A stretch of DNA of 64,000 nt from Rehmannia glutinosa (Eukaryota > Streptophyta > Magnoliopsida > Lamiales > Orobanchaceae), in assembly GCA_016081115.2 (NCBI GenBank), contig JABTTQ020001741.1:186001-250000 (forward strand), in the 5' to 3' direction. Shown here one piece after another: positions 1 to 11,707 of this stretch. Position numbers and translations under genes: made by a program. The notes below the pieces were generated by a model, which was not told the origin of the DNA, ran no database searches, and saw only the letters and a list, made by a program, of their open reading frames with translations. Numbering within the stretch: the stretch's first letter is position 1; each line of letters opens with the position of its first letter.

Positions 1-474
1 ATTTGGTATTTGATTGGAGACAAAGTTTTTCTAAAAGTAGCACCAACTAAAGGAATAGTATGTTTTGGAAAGAAAGGAAAGTCAAACCGAGATACATTAG
101 TCCTTACGAAATTCTTGAAAGAATTGGAGAAGTAGCCTATAAGTTAGCACTACCGCCGAGTTATCCGGAGTGCATGATGTGTTTCACGTGTCGATGTTAA
201 GAAGATATGTTTTGATCCAAGTCATGTCGTTATTCAAGAAGCTATTCAAGTTAAAGAAGATTTGACTTATGAGGAGTTTCCAATGGCGATCCTTGATAGA
301 AAAATACACTCCTTAAGAAATAGAGATATCGTTTTAGTTAAAGTGCAATGGAGTAGGCATGGAAAAGAGGAGGTGACATGGGAAAGAGAAGATGTGATGA
401 AGGACAAATATCCAAATCTTCCAACAATTAGTAAGTTCAATTTCGAGGATGAAATTTTTCATAGTGGGGGAGGG
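1..474 (+). pseudogene. Ty3/gypsy integrase C-terminus and chromodomain-like tail (partial)
   Basis: This is the end of a Ty3/gypsy polyprotein whose 5' part lies outside the window. The first codons give the GDKVFLKVAP stretch typical of the integrase C-terminal region. From 262 an open frame reads YEEFP..ILDRK...LRNRDI..VKVQW..H..EEVTWE, the chromodomain-like tail found in Tekay/Del-type chromoviruses. In that family this tail helps target integration to chromatin. At least two frame changes, near 155 and near 212, break the frame between these segments, so the copy is dead. It runs directly into a polypurine tract and the 3' LTR, which fixes its orientation. The gypsy assignment is firm; the exact lineage is an inference from the tail motif. 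Confidence 0.82.
464..474 (+). other. Polypurine tract of the Ty3/gypsy element
   Basis: The run GTGGGGGAGGG sits immediately before the TGTAATACCC start of the 3' LTR and just after the pol stop. In this family it is the plus-strand primer for reverse transcription. Position and base content support the call. Confidence 0.75.
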
Positions 475-2822
475 TGTAATACCCGGTATTAGAATTTGAA
501 TCTCAAAATTTAGGGCAATTTTTTCGCAATTTTAAGGTATTAGATTGGTAACTTATTGGGATTTATAGCTAATTAAGAGTATTATTTAAATTATATAATT
601 CGGGTAGGGAATTATAAATTTAATTACAGGACTTCCTATTATTTTTAATTCAAACCGGAATTATTTCAAGTCCAATTACGATACAATTAAGCCTTCTTTC
701 AATTCATTTGTGGCCCAAATCACCAAACCCAATTTAAAAGTCCATTTAATATTTACTATATATGGTTGTTTCCACATTTGGTAATTTCCAAAAATAGAAA
801 CTTTCCTTAAGAGGTAAGTAACCTCTCTCTCCCTCACTCGACCTTCCGCCACCACCGCTGCCACCGGTGGCGGAAATTAATAAACCATACCTTATTCATA
901 CCCTTTCGTCACCCTTGTTCCAAATCCAAAGTCGAATTTCGATTTGAATCCCGTTTCGTCAAATTGCTTGGTAGGTAAAGTTGAAAATTCAAAAACTTTG
1001 ACTCAAGATCTACGAAGATCCGACAATTGGATTTTCACGAACCTTACACCGTTGAAAAACCCATTCAATTAGGTTTCTAACGCAAACCCCCAATCTCAAA
1101 TTGGAGCTCTAGATCGCCGACAAATCGCCGCAGACGCAAAAACTCAATTCCGAATTCACCGGTGCCGCCATCTTTGATGCCGATTCGGCGATCCGGACCA
1201 AAATTGATGATCCATATACCGTTCTTTAGTCTTTTCAAGGGCTTGAGCCCACTAATCAATTTCATGATTCGAGTTTGGTTCCGCTATGAATCGAAGTCAA
1301 TAGTCTTACGAAATTTCTTCCATTTTTGCCATTTCTTTTCATCCATTTCCCATTTGCTCTTTTACTCTCTCCGTTCACGTCGCCGGAGGCCACCATGTCA
1401 GGTGTAGGAGGTATCTGGGGGTCGGGTTGAGGTGGTTGTAAGTAGCGGCGGCGAACGGAGCGTCGCCACTGTGTGCGTGTGTGTGTATTTTTCTGGCCAA
1501 CAATGGCCGGAAATGGCTAGGGTTGGGTGGGAGAGGTCCTCGGCAGCGAGGGCTGCTAATTCGGGGGGTGTCGGAGGTCGGGACGGTGGCAAACGGCGGT
1601 GGGGATGTGAAGGAGTGAAAGTTGGAAGTATTGGGAGGCCAAACAAAATTTGAAATTCTTTTGGACTTGCTTGTAATTTTGAAAACTCAGTTTGACCCCT
1701 CCAAGTTTCAATTTAGTCCTCCCATATCAATTTTCAGCGTATTATAATTTTGCCCCAACTCAACTCTTAGAGTTCGCAAATTGACCCCTAACCTTTTTAA
1801 TTAAAATTTCTTAAGTCCTAACGTTCTCGTTTTTCGATCCGAAAGGGGTCAAACGAACTCCGATTGACCTCAAATTTAAACCATAGACTCGTTATACCCT
1901 CCTCATACGTAAGGTCAATTCAAAATCACAAAATTACCCCTCAATATTCCAACTTCAAGAAAATGAGACCCGAACATCCTTATTATTCCGTTTCGCTCCT
2001 AATTTCTTCATTTCACCTCCAAATGCCCCCAAATTTTAAGGATAGGTTTATCTAGCATATTTAAATTATTATATATTATTATATTTCCATTCCAGGCTTC
2101 TAAGATATATTATGTTATTTTGTGTAGGAGACAAGATTGAGCACGGGAACTAGAACTTGCATGTTGCACAATTATTTTGCACATAAAAGGTGGGGTTACC
2201 TTTACAATTAACCGTGCAATATTGTTATTCAATGCAAGTTGACTATTTAATTAATCATGATTAGTATGTTTTGCATGAATCCCATGTTGCGGTTGTACCG
2301 TACATATTACATATTTGTGTGTTATGGTGCGATCACTTCACATTATGAGCTCGTACATATTACAAAGTTACAAATCGTCCGTACAAATACCACGTATGAT
2401 GCATCTCTGCTAGGTGTAATTAATTATGCGATCGCTTAAGTGTACCCCAGCCGAGTGTATTTTCATAGCACTCAACCCATATTATATTTTTCAGATTGAG
2501 GTGAAGTATGACACGAAGACTTGGGCATGATGAAATACTTTTGAAGTCCTAAAGTCCTTATTCCCTCTTTCTTAAACTTTGAATTGATAAACTAAAGTCA
2601 GTAAATAAGCTTTCTTTTGTATCTTGTTGAGATGAGACTCATCTACTTATATAATGCTTCCATTTGTATTTTGTGAATTGGCTTAACCGCTTTGTGAGCG
2701 TGGTTATTGATGTTGATTATTTGAAATTCTTTGTCTAGATCGAAAGTTATTTAAAGTTAGGTACACACTAATGTAGCGTTCCTTAAGCCCAAAACTACAA
2801 TTTTCAAAATTGGGGCGCTACA
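475..2822 (+). mobile_element. 3' LTR of a Ty3/gypsy chromovirus-like element
   Basis: The LTR begins TGTAATACCCGG right after the polypurine tract and ends GGGGCGCTACA, so its ends form the short inverted repeat TGTA...TACA. The length of about 2.35 kb fits large plant gypsy LTRs. The 5' partner and the target duplication cannot be checked because the rest of the element lies outside the window; the bases just after the LTR are CAAAC. No host gene is visible inside it. Short open frames around 1160-1650 look like GC-rich LTR sequence rather than protein. Confidence 0.72.
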
Positions 2823-4021
2823 CAAACTTGCCTATTTTCAAGTACAAAATTGAAGCAATTATACAAAAATTGTTGTATGACACATGCTTCTTGAGGAGTT
2901 CCAATATGAGAAAATTACATCCAACATACATGCTCAAATTATATTTATAACAATGTATGCGAGAATTTGTTGATTCACTCGCCAATTTAGCATACTTCCC
3001 TAATTATAGATGAACCCTACGGATGGCATTCAATTTGTGCAAAGAACATAATGTTGATTAATTAAGCGACATGAATTTGTACAATTACAGAGGTTTATTA
3101 CATTAGGGTTTCATAAGGAAGAGGTGAGTCGAAAAACAAGTCAAAATCAAACAACGATAAACTTCAAAACTTGAACACATATGCAGCTTATGTTGGAAGA
3201 TGGTACGAGAGCGTTGTACAGAGATCCCCCAGAAACCAAGTGCTTGGGCGCTTGTTCTGCCAACCAGCGATGACGGCGATCGACGGAGCGGAGATACCAA
3301 ACTCCCACTTGAAAATAGAACAGGGCAAAACTAGGAACATAGTGTATGTTATGCTGCAATAAAATAAGGGCACATTGGTCAATTAACCTGTTTATCATCA
3401 ATAATCACAAACCCCAAACAATAAGTCGACTAAAACTAGGAAATTTCATCAAAAATCCCAATCAAAGGATAAAAGGTCATAAATTTATACATGAACAGTG
3501 TTTTCAGGCCTAATCCACATTTTCAGTATTAAATCCATCCAACATGACAAACGAGCCGTTAAAGGACAAAATAAATAGTTAAATACTTAAAAAAATGAGG
3601 GATTTTATAATAATAGAGGGTGTGCTGAGATTTGTTATCAAATAGCTACATGAATGATTTATTCCTGGGACTGATCTCTTGCATGGGCCTCAAACATGAA
3701 TCCCTACAAAGGATTATATATGATAATCAAGTTTTTCCCACTTAGTCATTGTCAAATGTATCCTTATCCTCCTATACTATGTTAAAATGACACAATTTTC
3801 CTCTCTTTTTATTTTTATTCGTATTGTTATACTTGATAAATTAACACTTAATATTAAATTCATTTAGAACTTTTTTTGTACTTATAGTTTAGTAGCTATT
3901 TATTAATTTAACATTGTTTCTATTAAATTACTATAAGCAATAATTTTTCTTGACTAAAATATTTATACTTATAATTTCTTATTCATCATAATCTAAACAA
4001 TGTGTATTATGTTCTAAATAA
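2823..4021. other. AT-rich spacer with no recognised gene
   Basis: This stretch lies between the gypsy LTR and the Sirevirus target site. Short open frames at 3103-3400 on both strands overlap each other and show no domain or splice pattern that I recognise. I see nothing else assignable in it. Confidence 0.5.
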
Positions 4022-4026
4022 TATTG
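4022..4026. repeat. Target-site duplication TATTG (left)
   Basis: TATTG lies directly before the TGTTAGGAAT start of the 5' LTR and is repeated exactly at 18006-18010 after the 3' LTR. A 5-bp duplication is normal for Ty1/copia integration. Confidence 0.9.
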
Positions 4027-5562
4027 TGTTAGGAATTTTATTGTTTAGATTTTGATGAATGTCATGTAAAACTTAGAATAGAAAGTTGGCACCCCAATTT
4101 TTATTGTAAAATACATTGTAATAAAATAGAGCCGCCAAAGTGAGTTAAGTCGCCTACGCCCTAACATGCAAGAAGACAATCAAGACTTGAAGGAAGACTC
4201 GCCGCGAGACAGTGAGTATGGCAAAGAAGAGTAGACAGAACTCTATCGAGAAGCAGTGAGATACATCTGGTGAGTGGAGCATCATCCAAGTCAACTCAAG
4301 AAAAGCCAAGTCTCAAGTTGAAGTGATGAAGAGTCATCCATGATTGGAAGTGACTCTAAGTCACCTGGGAAAGCAAGGAAATGCGGTCAAGTCGAGATAA
4401 CTATAAAAGAACCGTTGCCAGTAAATCAAGAGATTTACTTAAACAAGTAATATCTCCACACCACCTTTCTCGAAGTGCTCGGTCCCGAAGCGTGCAAAAG
4501 GAATGAACCAATGGGAAGCACCACACCGTGTCGAACTCTCGAAAAGGTGAAAGAACAATTCATACGAGGAAATGGCAATTCCAAGAAGCGCAACAAGACA
4601 AGCCAACGACGCGCAAGTGACTAAGCCTATCTCTTCAACGGGCAAATTTTTGAAAGTTCACTATAAAAGGCCGAGGAGTTTGTTTGAGAAGCAAGACACA
4701 CATGTGAGATATACAAGCATATTAGAAAATCAAACATTCTCAATCCTCAAGCCTACATTACGAAGAACATCAATCCAACACTCACCGTGAAGGAAAGATA
4801 ACTTCAATCAGTTGAAGAGGAAGATATGAAAACAAGGGGTCTACATTCCGGGAAGGATTGTAGGAAGGTTCAAGGTTGAGCCAAGTCTTAAGCTTTTGGA
4901 GGGCTTCGTGATCAAATTCAAAGAGCTTGAGCAAGTGAGTAGAGTAGCAAGCAAAGCCTGTGCCTGCCCTGTGAAGAAGCCGAGTCGTACGAGAAGCCAA
5001 CCGAGTGATCAAGGCGTCTCATCGAGTCCCAAAGGATCAAGTCGGCTGTGTGATCAAGACTTGTATCTGGACTGTTACCACTTTGTAAACCGATCATTAC
5101 CTAGTGGATTCCTCCGGGAGTTGGAGAATAGAGGAGTAGAAGAATTACCCCATCTTGAACCTCTATAAAAATTTCATTGTGTCATTTACATTTCAAAGAC
5201 TTTAATTCTTGCATTTTTAATCGCTTATATCTCACTGATAAATTTGCTATCCACTTAATAACTTATAAGTACTAAACCAAGCACTAAATTCTTGCTCAAT
5301 CAAACTTAAGGGTGTTAAGTCTTCCGCTGAAAACAAAACCACAGTCGAGTTAATTTAGAGCCAACAGCTGAGTTACTTCATCAACAGCTCAGTTGAGTCT
5401 GTTGAGAGATTAACTCTACTGAGTGACTAAATTGACTATCCATCAAGGACACAGCTGTGTAGTATCAACTCTGAATTTTTTAAAAGGACTAAATCGAAAA
5501 TTTGGTAAGGTTTATTCAACCCCCCCTTCTAAACCTTACACTTACACCCCTTGGGACCTACA
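4027..5562 (+). repeat. 5' LTR of the Sirevirus-type element
   Basis: Starts TGTTAGGAATTTTATTG and ends TTGGGACCTACA. It is matched along its whole length by 16481-18005. A TATA-like TATAAAAG lies at 4402-4409 and is conserved in the other LTR at 16855-16862. A second TATAAAAG-type motif lies near 4663, so the transcription start is not certain. Confidence 0.92.
4402..4409 (+). promoter_or_regulatory. Candidate TATA box in the 5' LTR
   Basis: TATAAAAG, conserved in both LTRs. LTRs supply the RNA polymerase II promoter of the element. There is no direct evidence of the start site, and a similar motif follows near 4663. Confidence 0.45.
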
Positions 5563-5564
5563 AG

Positions 5565-5578
5565 TGGTATCAGAGCGG
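5565..5578 (+). other. Primer-binding site (initiator tRNA-Met type)
   Basis: TGGTATCAGAGCGG follows the 5' LTR after two bases. It is the standard plant copia primer-binding site, complementary to the 3' end of initiator tRNA-Met, and it primes minus-strand DNA synthesis. Confidence 0.9.
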
Positions 5579-5689
5579 TTGGTTCATTGAACCCTCCGCA
5601 CTGGTTACTGAACTAGATCTCCAAACTTTTCAAAGTCTGCTTTAGTACTTAAACCCTCGAAACTCTTTTTATCATTAAAAGTTATTATC

Positions 5690-8003
5690 ATGGAAGCAAA
5701 TTTGACACGCATTCCTATGTTCACTATTGAAGAATTTGATGATTGGAAAATTCGCATGCAGGCTCATCTATCAAAGCATTACATGATGAGATGTGGATAG
5801 TGATAGAAGATGGGCCTCTGCAAATCTTAAAGGTGAACACAATTGCACGAAGAGTTGCGGTGAAGGAGAAGAAGATGTTGCTCCTAGACCGTCATGGTTG
5901 AAAAACCAAGAACGAGTGGACAAATGATGACAGAAAAAGATATAACCTGGACAATGTAGCCAAGGACATCCTCTACAAAACCTCGACAAAGCCATGTTCA
6001 ATAAAGTCAAATCATGCAAAACGGCTAAAGAAATCTGGGATGTCATTTGATTTGTGAAGGCTCGAGCAAATCAAAGAAAACAAATTATCGGTGGTCGTAC
6101 AAATTTGAGAACTTCAAAATGATCTCGGGGAGAACCTGGATCAACTAGACGCTCGGTTCAGAAATCACAAATGAGCGTTCATGCACTTGGAAAGGAATAT
6201 ACACAGAAATGAAATGTGTATGAAGATCCTAAAAAGTCTTCCGGTGAATGGGAAATGAAGGTCATGGCACGAGACATTCCATGGACCTATCAAAGACATC
6301 CAACCATGAGTTATTCTCGGACCTCAAAGCCTACGAGTTTGAGCCGAGAAGAAAAGACCAGGAAGAGACAATTTGCACCCAAAACATTTGCTCTAATTGT
6401 TAAAGATGGGAAGAGAGATGAGGTCAAGGGAAGTCATTGACCCGGTAAGAAATAGCCCCGATGGTTAAGAGGTTCAACAAGTTCTTCAATAAGAACTACA
6501 AGAGAGGAAAGGGTGAATCTTCCGAGAAGACACTCAGCTCCTCCAAATCAAGGGAAGATAGGCCAACCAAGAACAGATCATCAAAAAGTTGAGTATCAAA
6601 GGTGACAATCCAAGAATGGAAAGAGCTCATCAAAAGGTTGAATATCTATTTGGAAATCAGACAACCAGGTCACTATGCCATTGATCCATATCCTGTAGTC
6701 AACAAATACGAGGGGATGAAGAAGAAAGAAAAGTCTTGAGAGAAAGAAGACAAGAAAAGAAAAAGGCAATGATGGTGCAGCAGAGATCACAAAACAACGA
6801 CCCAAGTCAAGAGAGGTGATTCGAGAGAGCGGTGAAACCGACTACTCAAGTGACGAAGAAGAAGCTCGATCCGCTTGATGGCCAAAGAACAAGATCAACC
6901 CGACCAAGAAGTTGAGGTACAATCTAACTCATCAAACTCGGACACGATGATAGTGATCGTGACACACACACCGTCACCCACTCGATCTTTATGATTCATT
7001 AGGCAAAATGATGAAAGATTTTGAACACATTAAATCCTCACACACACTATTGAATGAGGAAAACGGCTACTCAAAAGTCAAAACTCAAAGGACTAAGGAG
7101 CCGAGTACTCTAAGTCAAATAGCCGATGAGAATGAAAGTTTAAAGGTGAAAATGCTAAATTAGTAGCGAGAAATTGCTGCTATAGAAAAAAGAGGAGAAT
7201 GACCTCAAGAATGTTATTGCCTCATTCACTAAGGCATCTAAATCATTGGATGATCTTATTATGAGTCAAAGAGAATGTGGAGACAAGACAGGCTTAGGAT
7301 TTAATTCCTCTCGTGCTATGTCAAACCTCAAAAGTAATCTTGGAAAAAGGATCTTCAAGTCATGAAGAGTCGAAAAATCCAAAACTCTAAATGTTGCACA
7401 CACATTCACTCCAAAACACAATAACAAGCAAAGCGGCCTTGGTTACAAAGGAAAAGGAAAACGACCGATTGAGTGTCTTTGAAAGGACAAATTGAGAAGA
7501 GATTCACGAGTCCCTCGGCAAACTCCTAACGAAAATACTCACGTAAAGAAGAAGCGAGCTACCAAAACCCCAGAAAATCCATAAAAGAAATACATATGAT
7601 GGGAATGGTAGAAAATATCCAAGCCAAGCCGATTGGAATAATGTGAACTATCGGATAGACTTATGGAATATAAGCCCAAATGGCAAAGGCCAGAACTCGG
7701 AAAGGTCATTCCAAAAGCATAAGAGCTTTCATCAAAGACACATATGCACCTAGGCACTACACTCAAAGACACCACAATTACCCAAGGAAGGCAATTGCTA
7801 AAACACATATGCAGCATACTGAGACAAAAGAGACAAATTTGTATGAACCTAGAATCCCCAAGCAATTTGCAGGATTAATTATGATTATGGCATCGATAGA
7901 TGGCAACCCCTTAGAGTCAAATCATTTGGCTATAGGTTGGTTGGATCATCTTACAACTCTAACCCCTCGGGACCCAGGACAAGTATGGGTACCTAAAACT
8001 TAA
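5690..8003 (+). pseudogene. Sirevirus gag region (decayed)
   Basis: The frame opens at ATG 5690 with MEANLTRIPMF and soon DDWKIRMQAHL, the signature of Sirevirus Gag N-termini. Gag normally packages the RNA in cytoplasmic virus-like particles. Frames then shift repeatedly. A degraded zinc-knuckle-like segment with QPGHYAID lies near 6652-6700. A later block with DFEHIKSSHTLLNEEN lies near 7015-7060, and a block with DKTGLG lies near 7285. The stretch ends near 8000 with QVWVPKT, which in Sireviruses lies just before the protease. Stops and indels occur throughout, so no functional Gag can be made. Length is close to that of full-length relatives. Confidence 0.8.
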
Positions 8004-8029
8004 TTTCCTTGATTGCGGAGTTCAAGGAA

Positions 8030-8110
8030 CTAAGTGCCAAGGAACCTGGTACATGGATAGTGGTCATTCGGACACATGACAGAAACAAGAAAAATCTGTC
8101 AAAATTCAAG
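8030..8110 (+). pseudogene. Sirevirus aspartic protease remnant
   Basis: WYMDSG is encoded at 8047-8064, the active-site region of the copia aspartic protease that cleaves the polyprotein. A frame change follows directly. Only the active-site loop can be recognised with confidence. Confidence 0.65.
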
Positions 8111-8149
8111 GAAGTTAAAGGAGCAAAAGTCATATTTGGTGGAAATGAA

Positions 8150-9310
8150 GCTCTGGCGAAATAAGAGGCATTGGATCCATCAAGAGGAATGGATTAGAAA
8201 TCACGAGGCGTTGCATATGTTGAAGGACTCAACTTCAACTGCTAAGCATCGACCAACTCGTGACAAGGGCTACAACGTTGGATTCAACATGGGTATATGC
8301 CAAATCAAAGATATTGAATCAAATGAAGTTGTCTTTGCAAGGATGTAGACAGAAAAATATGTATGTAGTGGATTGGTCAATCGCAACACCCAAAGACTGT
8401 CTACTAGCAAAGAAACTTTGAATCAAGTTGGTCCGTGGCACAAAAGCCGAGTCACCCAATTTCAAAACAATTAACAAGTCGGGCAAGAAGTCACCTTGTG
8501 GAAGGACTACAGACTCAAGATACAAGAAGGAGAGTATATGTGACGCATGTCAAAAGGAAAACAAATCAAGTCGTCATTCAAAGAAAAGACATGCCCATCC
8601 TCAACAAGAATATTGCATACGCTTCATATGGATCTATTTGGCCCGGTGGAACCAGCCAAACATAAGTGGAAAGAAATACACCTTGGTGGTAGTAGATGAC
8701 TACTCAAGATATACATGGACAATATTCATGTGTAAGAAGAAAGAAACTCTACAAAAACTACCACGGTGATGAAGAGGATTCAAAACGAGAAGAGTCAAAC
8801 CATTATCAAAATAAGATCGGATAGAGGAACCGAGTTTGTCAATGGAATAATAACTCAGTATTGTATTGAGAATGGTATTGGTCATGAACTATCGCCAGCA
8901 AGGACTCCACAGTGAGAATGGAGTTGCGAAAGAAAGAATGAACATAACCCTCAAGGAAGCTGCAAGGACCATGTTAGCTGAAGGGGGTTACCAAAAAGAT
9001 TTTGGGTGAAGCAATCAACACGACTTGCTACACCCAAAACAGATGTATGATAAATAGACGGTGACAAAGACTCCTATGAGATCTGGACTGGAAGAAAACC
9101 AAATGTTGCATATTTCAGAATATTTGGATGTAAATGTTTCATCCACAACAATGGCAAAGACAACCTAAAGGCTTTTGATGCTAAAGCGATGAAGGTATCT
9201 TCTTAGGGTACTCGGTGAAAGCAAGGCCTACAGAATACTCAACAAAAGAACTATGGTTACAGAAGAATCCATTCATGTAGTATTCGATGAGCCAAATGTA
9301 AATGGAGAAG
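8150..9310 (+). pseudogene. Sirevirus integrase (decayed)
   Basis: Integrase core motifs are spread over several frames: HMDLFGPVEP near 8626, TLVVVDDYSRYTW near 8683-8720, RSDRGTEF near 8816, and FRIFGCKCFIHNNG near 9115-9155. This is the usual copia order of catalytic core followed by the GKDNL-type C-terminal region. Integrase would insert the cDNA into the genome. Frameshifts and stops between the motifs make it non-functional. It is flanked by the protease upstream and reverse transcriptase downstream, as expected for Ty1/copia gene order. Confidence 0.8.
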
Positions 9311-9607
9311 ACATTGAAGAGTCGGTGATAAACTGAATCATCCAACCATACAAAAGAATCCCTATCTTTGAAGCTGAAGCTGGAATCATCAATTCGAAGA
9401 AGATGAGATTGTTGAATCTCAAAAACAGCTGGAAAATTTGCGCTAAGTGATTACGAGAGAGCTGACCACACAACACAGCTGCAAGTCGATGAATCCAGCT
9501 AACTTACTCCAACCTAATGTAAGATGGCTGAGAGATCATCCACTTAACTTGTCATTGGAGATATAAGAGAAGGTGTCAAAACAAGATCTAGAACTCAACA
9601 AGAAGCT

Positions 9608-10432
9608 ATGTTCACATGCTTCATCTCACAAATAGAGCCCAAAGATGTGTCACAAGCATTGGACGACTCACATTGGATTCAAGCTATGCAAGAAGAGCTG
9701 AATCAGTTTGAAAGAAATAAAGTGTGGGAATTAGTGCAAAGACCCATACATCAAAATGTGATTGGCACCAAATGGGTGTTCAGAAATAAGATGAACGAGG
9801 AAGGTTCTGTGGTAAGAAACAAAGCAAGACTAGTAGCCAAAGGATATTGCCAAGAAGAAGGGATAAATTTTGATGAAACATTTGCCCCGTAGCAAGATTG
9901 GAAGCTATAAGGATGTTTCTTGCCTATGCACTCACAAGAATTTCATTGTATATCGATGGATGTAAAAAGTGCATTCCTAAATGGTTTATTGGAAGAAGAA
10001 GTGTATGTTGAACAACCTCCAGGATTTGAGCAGAAGACTCTTGGAGATAAGGTATACAAACTCAAGAAAGCCCTGTATGGATTGAAGCAGGCACCCAGAG
10101 CATGGTATGATACCTTGTCACAATTCCTAACTGAAAATGGATTCACAAAAGGAAAAGTAGATAGAACACTTTTCGTAATTCAAGACAACAAGAGTATACT
10201 GCTTGTTCAAATATATGTGGATGACATCATTTTTGGATCCACTAACAAAGAGTCGTGTGAAAAGTTTTCAAACCTCATGCAAAGTAAATTTGAAATGAGC
10301 ATGACGGGAGAGTCGACATTCTTCCTTGGACTCCAAGTGAAACAATTTGAAGAATGGAACTTTCATAAGTCAAACAAAATACACCGTAGATCTAATGAAG
10401 AAGTTTGGTATGGAGGAGAAGTCTTCTCGTAA
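9608..10432 (+). pseudogene. Sirevirus reverse transcriptase
   Basis: The best-preserved part of the element. A first open segment (9608-9892) holds SHWIQAMQEEL, GTKWVFRNKMNEEG and KARLVAKGYCQEEGI. A second (9920-10432) holds SMDVKSAFLNG, ALYGLKQAPRAWYD and the catalytic YVDD at 10214-10225. These are the hallmark Ty1/copia polymerase motifs. A stop and frame change at about 9890-9920 separates the two halves, so the enzyme is broken although the catalytic aspartates remain. The C-terminal part loses frame after about 10430. Confidence 0.88.
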
Positions 10433-10679
10433 AAATACCAATGAACACATCATCAAAATGGACATGGATGCGGATGGCAAGCTGTAGATCAAACAAGATA
10501 CGTGAGCACTTATTGGATCATTGCTCTATCTCACAAAGAAGCGGTGCCGACATCACCTTTGTGTAGGTGTATGTGCAAGATTTCAATCTGCTCCAAAAGA
10601 GAGCCATATGACAAACAGCCTAAGAGAATATTGAGATACTTGAAAGGAAGCCAAGAAGAGGCCTATGGTATCCAAAGGA

Positions 10680-11155
10680 AGGTGGATTCAAGCTAATTGG
10701 CTATTCGATTTCGACTATCTTGCCGGATGCGAGAGTTGATAGGAAGAGCACTTCAGGCACATGTCAAATGCTAGGAAACAGTCGATTTCCTGGTTTAGCA
10801 AGAAGCAAAACTCAATAGCCACCTCTACAACCGAGGCGAATACATAGTGCGGGCAAATTTGTTGTGCCCAAGTCCTATGGATGAGACAAGAGTGAGAGAC
10901 TATGAAGTTGAGGAAAAAGAAATTCCAATCATGTGTGATAACACAAGTGCAATTGCAATCACTCAAAATCCCGTGTTGCATTCAAGAACAAAGCATATTG
11001 ATGTCGATATCACTTCATAAGAGATCATGTTGAAAAGAAGGACATCATCCCGGAATATATCTCAACCGATAAACAACTAGCCGACATCTTCACAAAACCA
11101 TTATGTGAGTCAAGATTTGAAGAACTCAAGCATGAGTTGGGACTAATTGAGTGAA
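10680..11155 (+). pseudogene. Sirevirus RNase H domain (decayed)
   Basis: Fragments of the copia RNase H domain are readable in changing frames: GGFKLIGYS and RKSTSGTCQ near 10680-10770, DNTSAIAITQNPVLHSRTKHI near 10937-11000, and STDKQLADIFTKPLC near 11064-11107. RNase H removes the RNA strand during reverse transcription. The last segment ends at a stop near 11152, which marks the end of pol. At least two frameshifts break it. Confidence 0.8.
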
Positions 11156-11707
11156 ATGACACTGCATTTAATCAAAGAAGAGAAATGGAACAAAAAGGGG
11201 TGAAAAAGAGCCGAAAAATGTAAATCGGCTCAAGAAATCACCAGACGGAAAGACTGACTACACCAAGTCGGTGATAATGAGTCACTAAGAGAACTATGAG
11301 AAGTAGAGATAAATCACTAAGGGATAATTTGAATAACTTATGAGCAAAGTAACAAAACGCAATCGTTTTGACTAAGCAGAATGTTTTAAGGAATACGTCA
11401 AAGATAATGATGATGTGTACGACATAAAAGTCGCACACCGAGCTTATGATTGGATATAAATGCCGCATTAAATACGAGGCATTAAATGCTCAATAGGCGT
11501 GCAAAATCCAAGCCGTTGATTTCGATCACATTTCAAAAACCACCCGTACGTCCTTTCATAAACCATATTTAAACCATTTTCATCCGTTTTCTCTCACACT
11601 TCTAAAACTGTTCATCTCTTTCTCTCAAAAGCAAAGGCAAAATACTCTCAAGCCCTATCTGTCTCCAAGTCAATCTCCAAGTTTTTCCTTGATATAATCC
11701 CTGAAAA

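Noticed and set aside
1162..1653. Open frames in a GC-richer stretch
   Set aside because: They lie within the gypsy LTR and have biased, repetitive codons in opposite strands.
3103..3401. Overlapping open frames on both strands, possible gene fragment
   Set aside because: No recognisable motif, start context or splice pattern; mutually exclusive frames of similar length.
2823..4021. Possible promoter or gene between the gypsy LTR and Sirevirus
   Set aside because: AT-rich with no supported coding, RNA or repeat structure.
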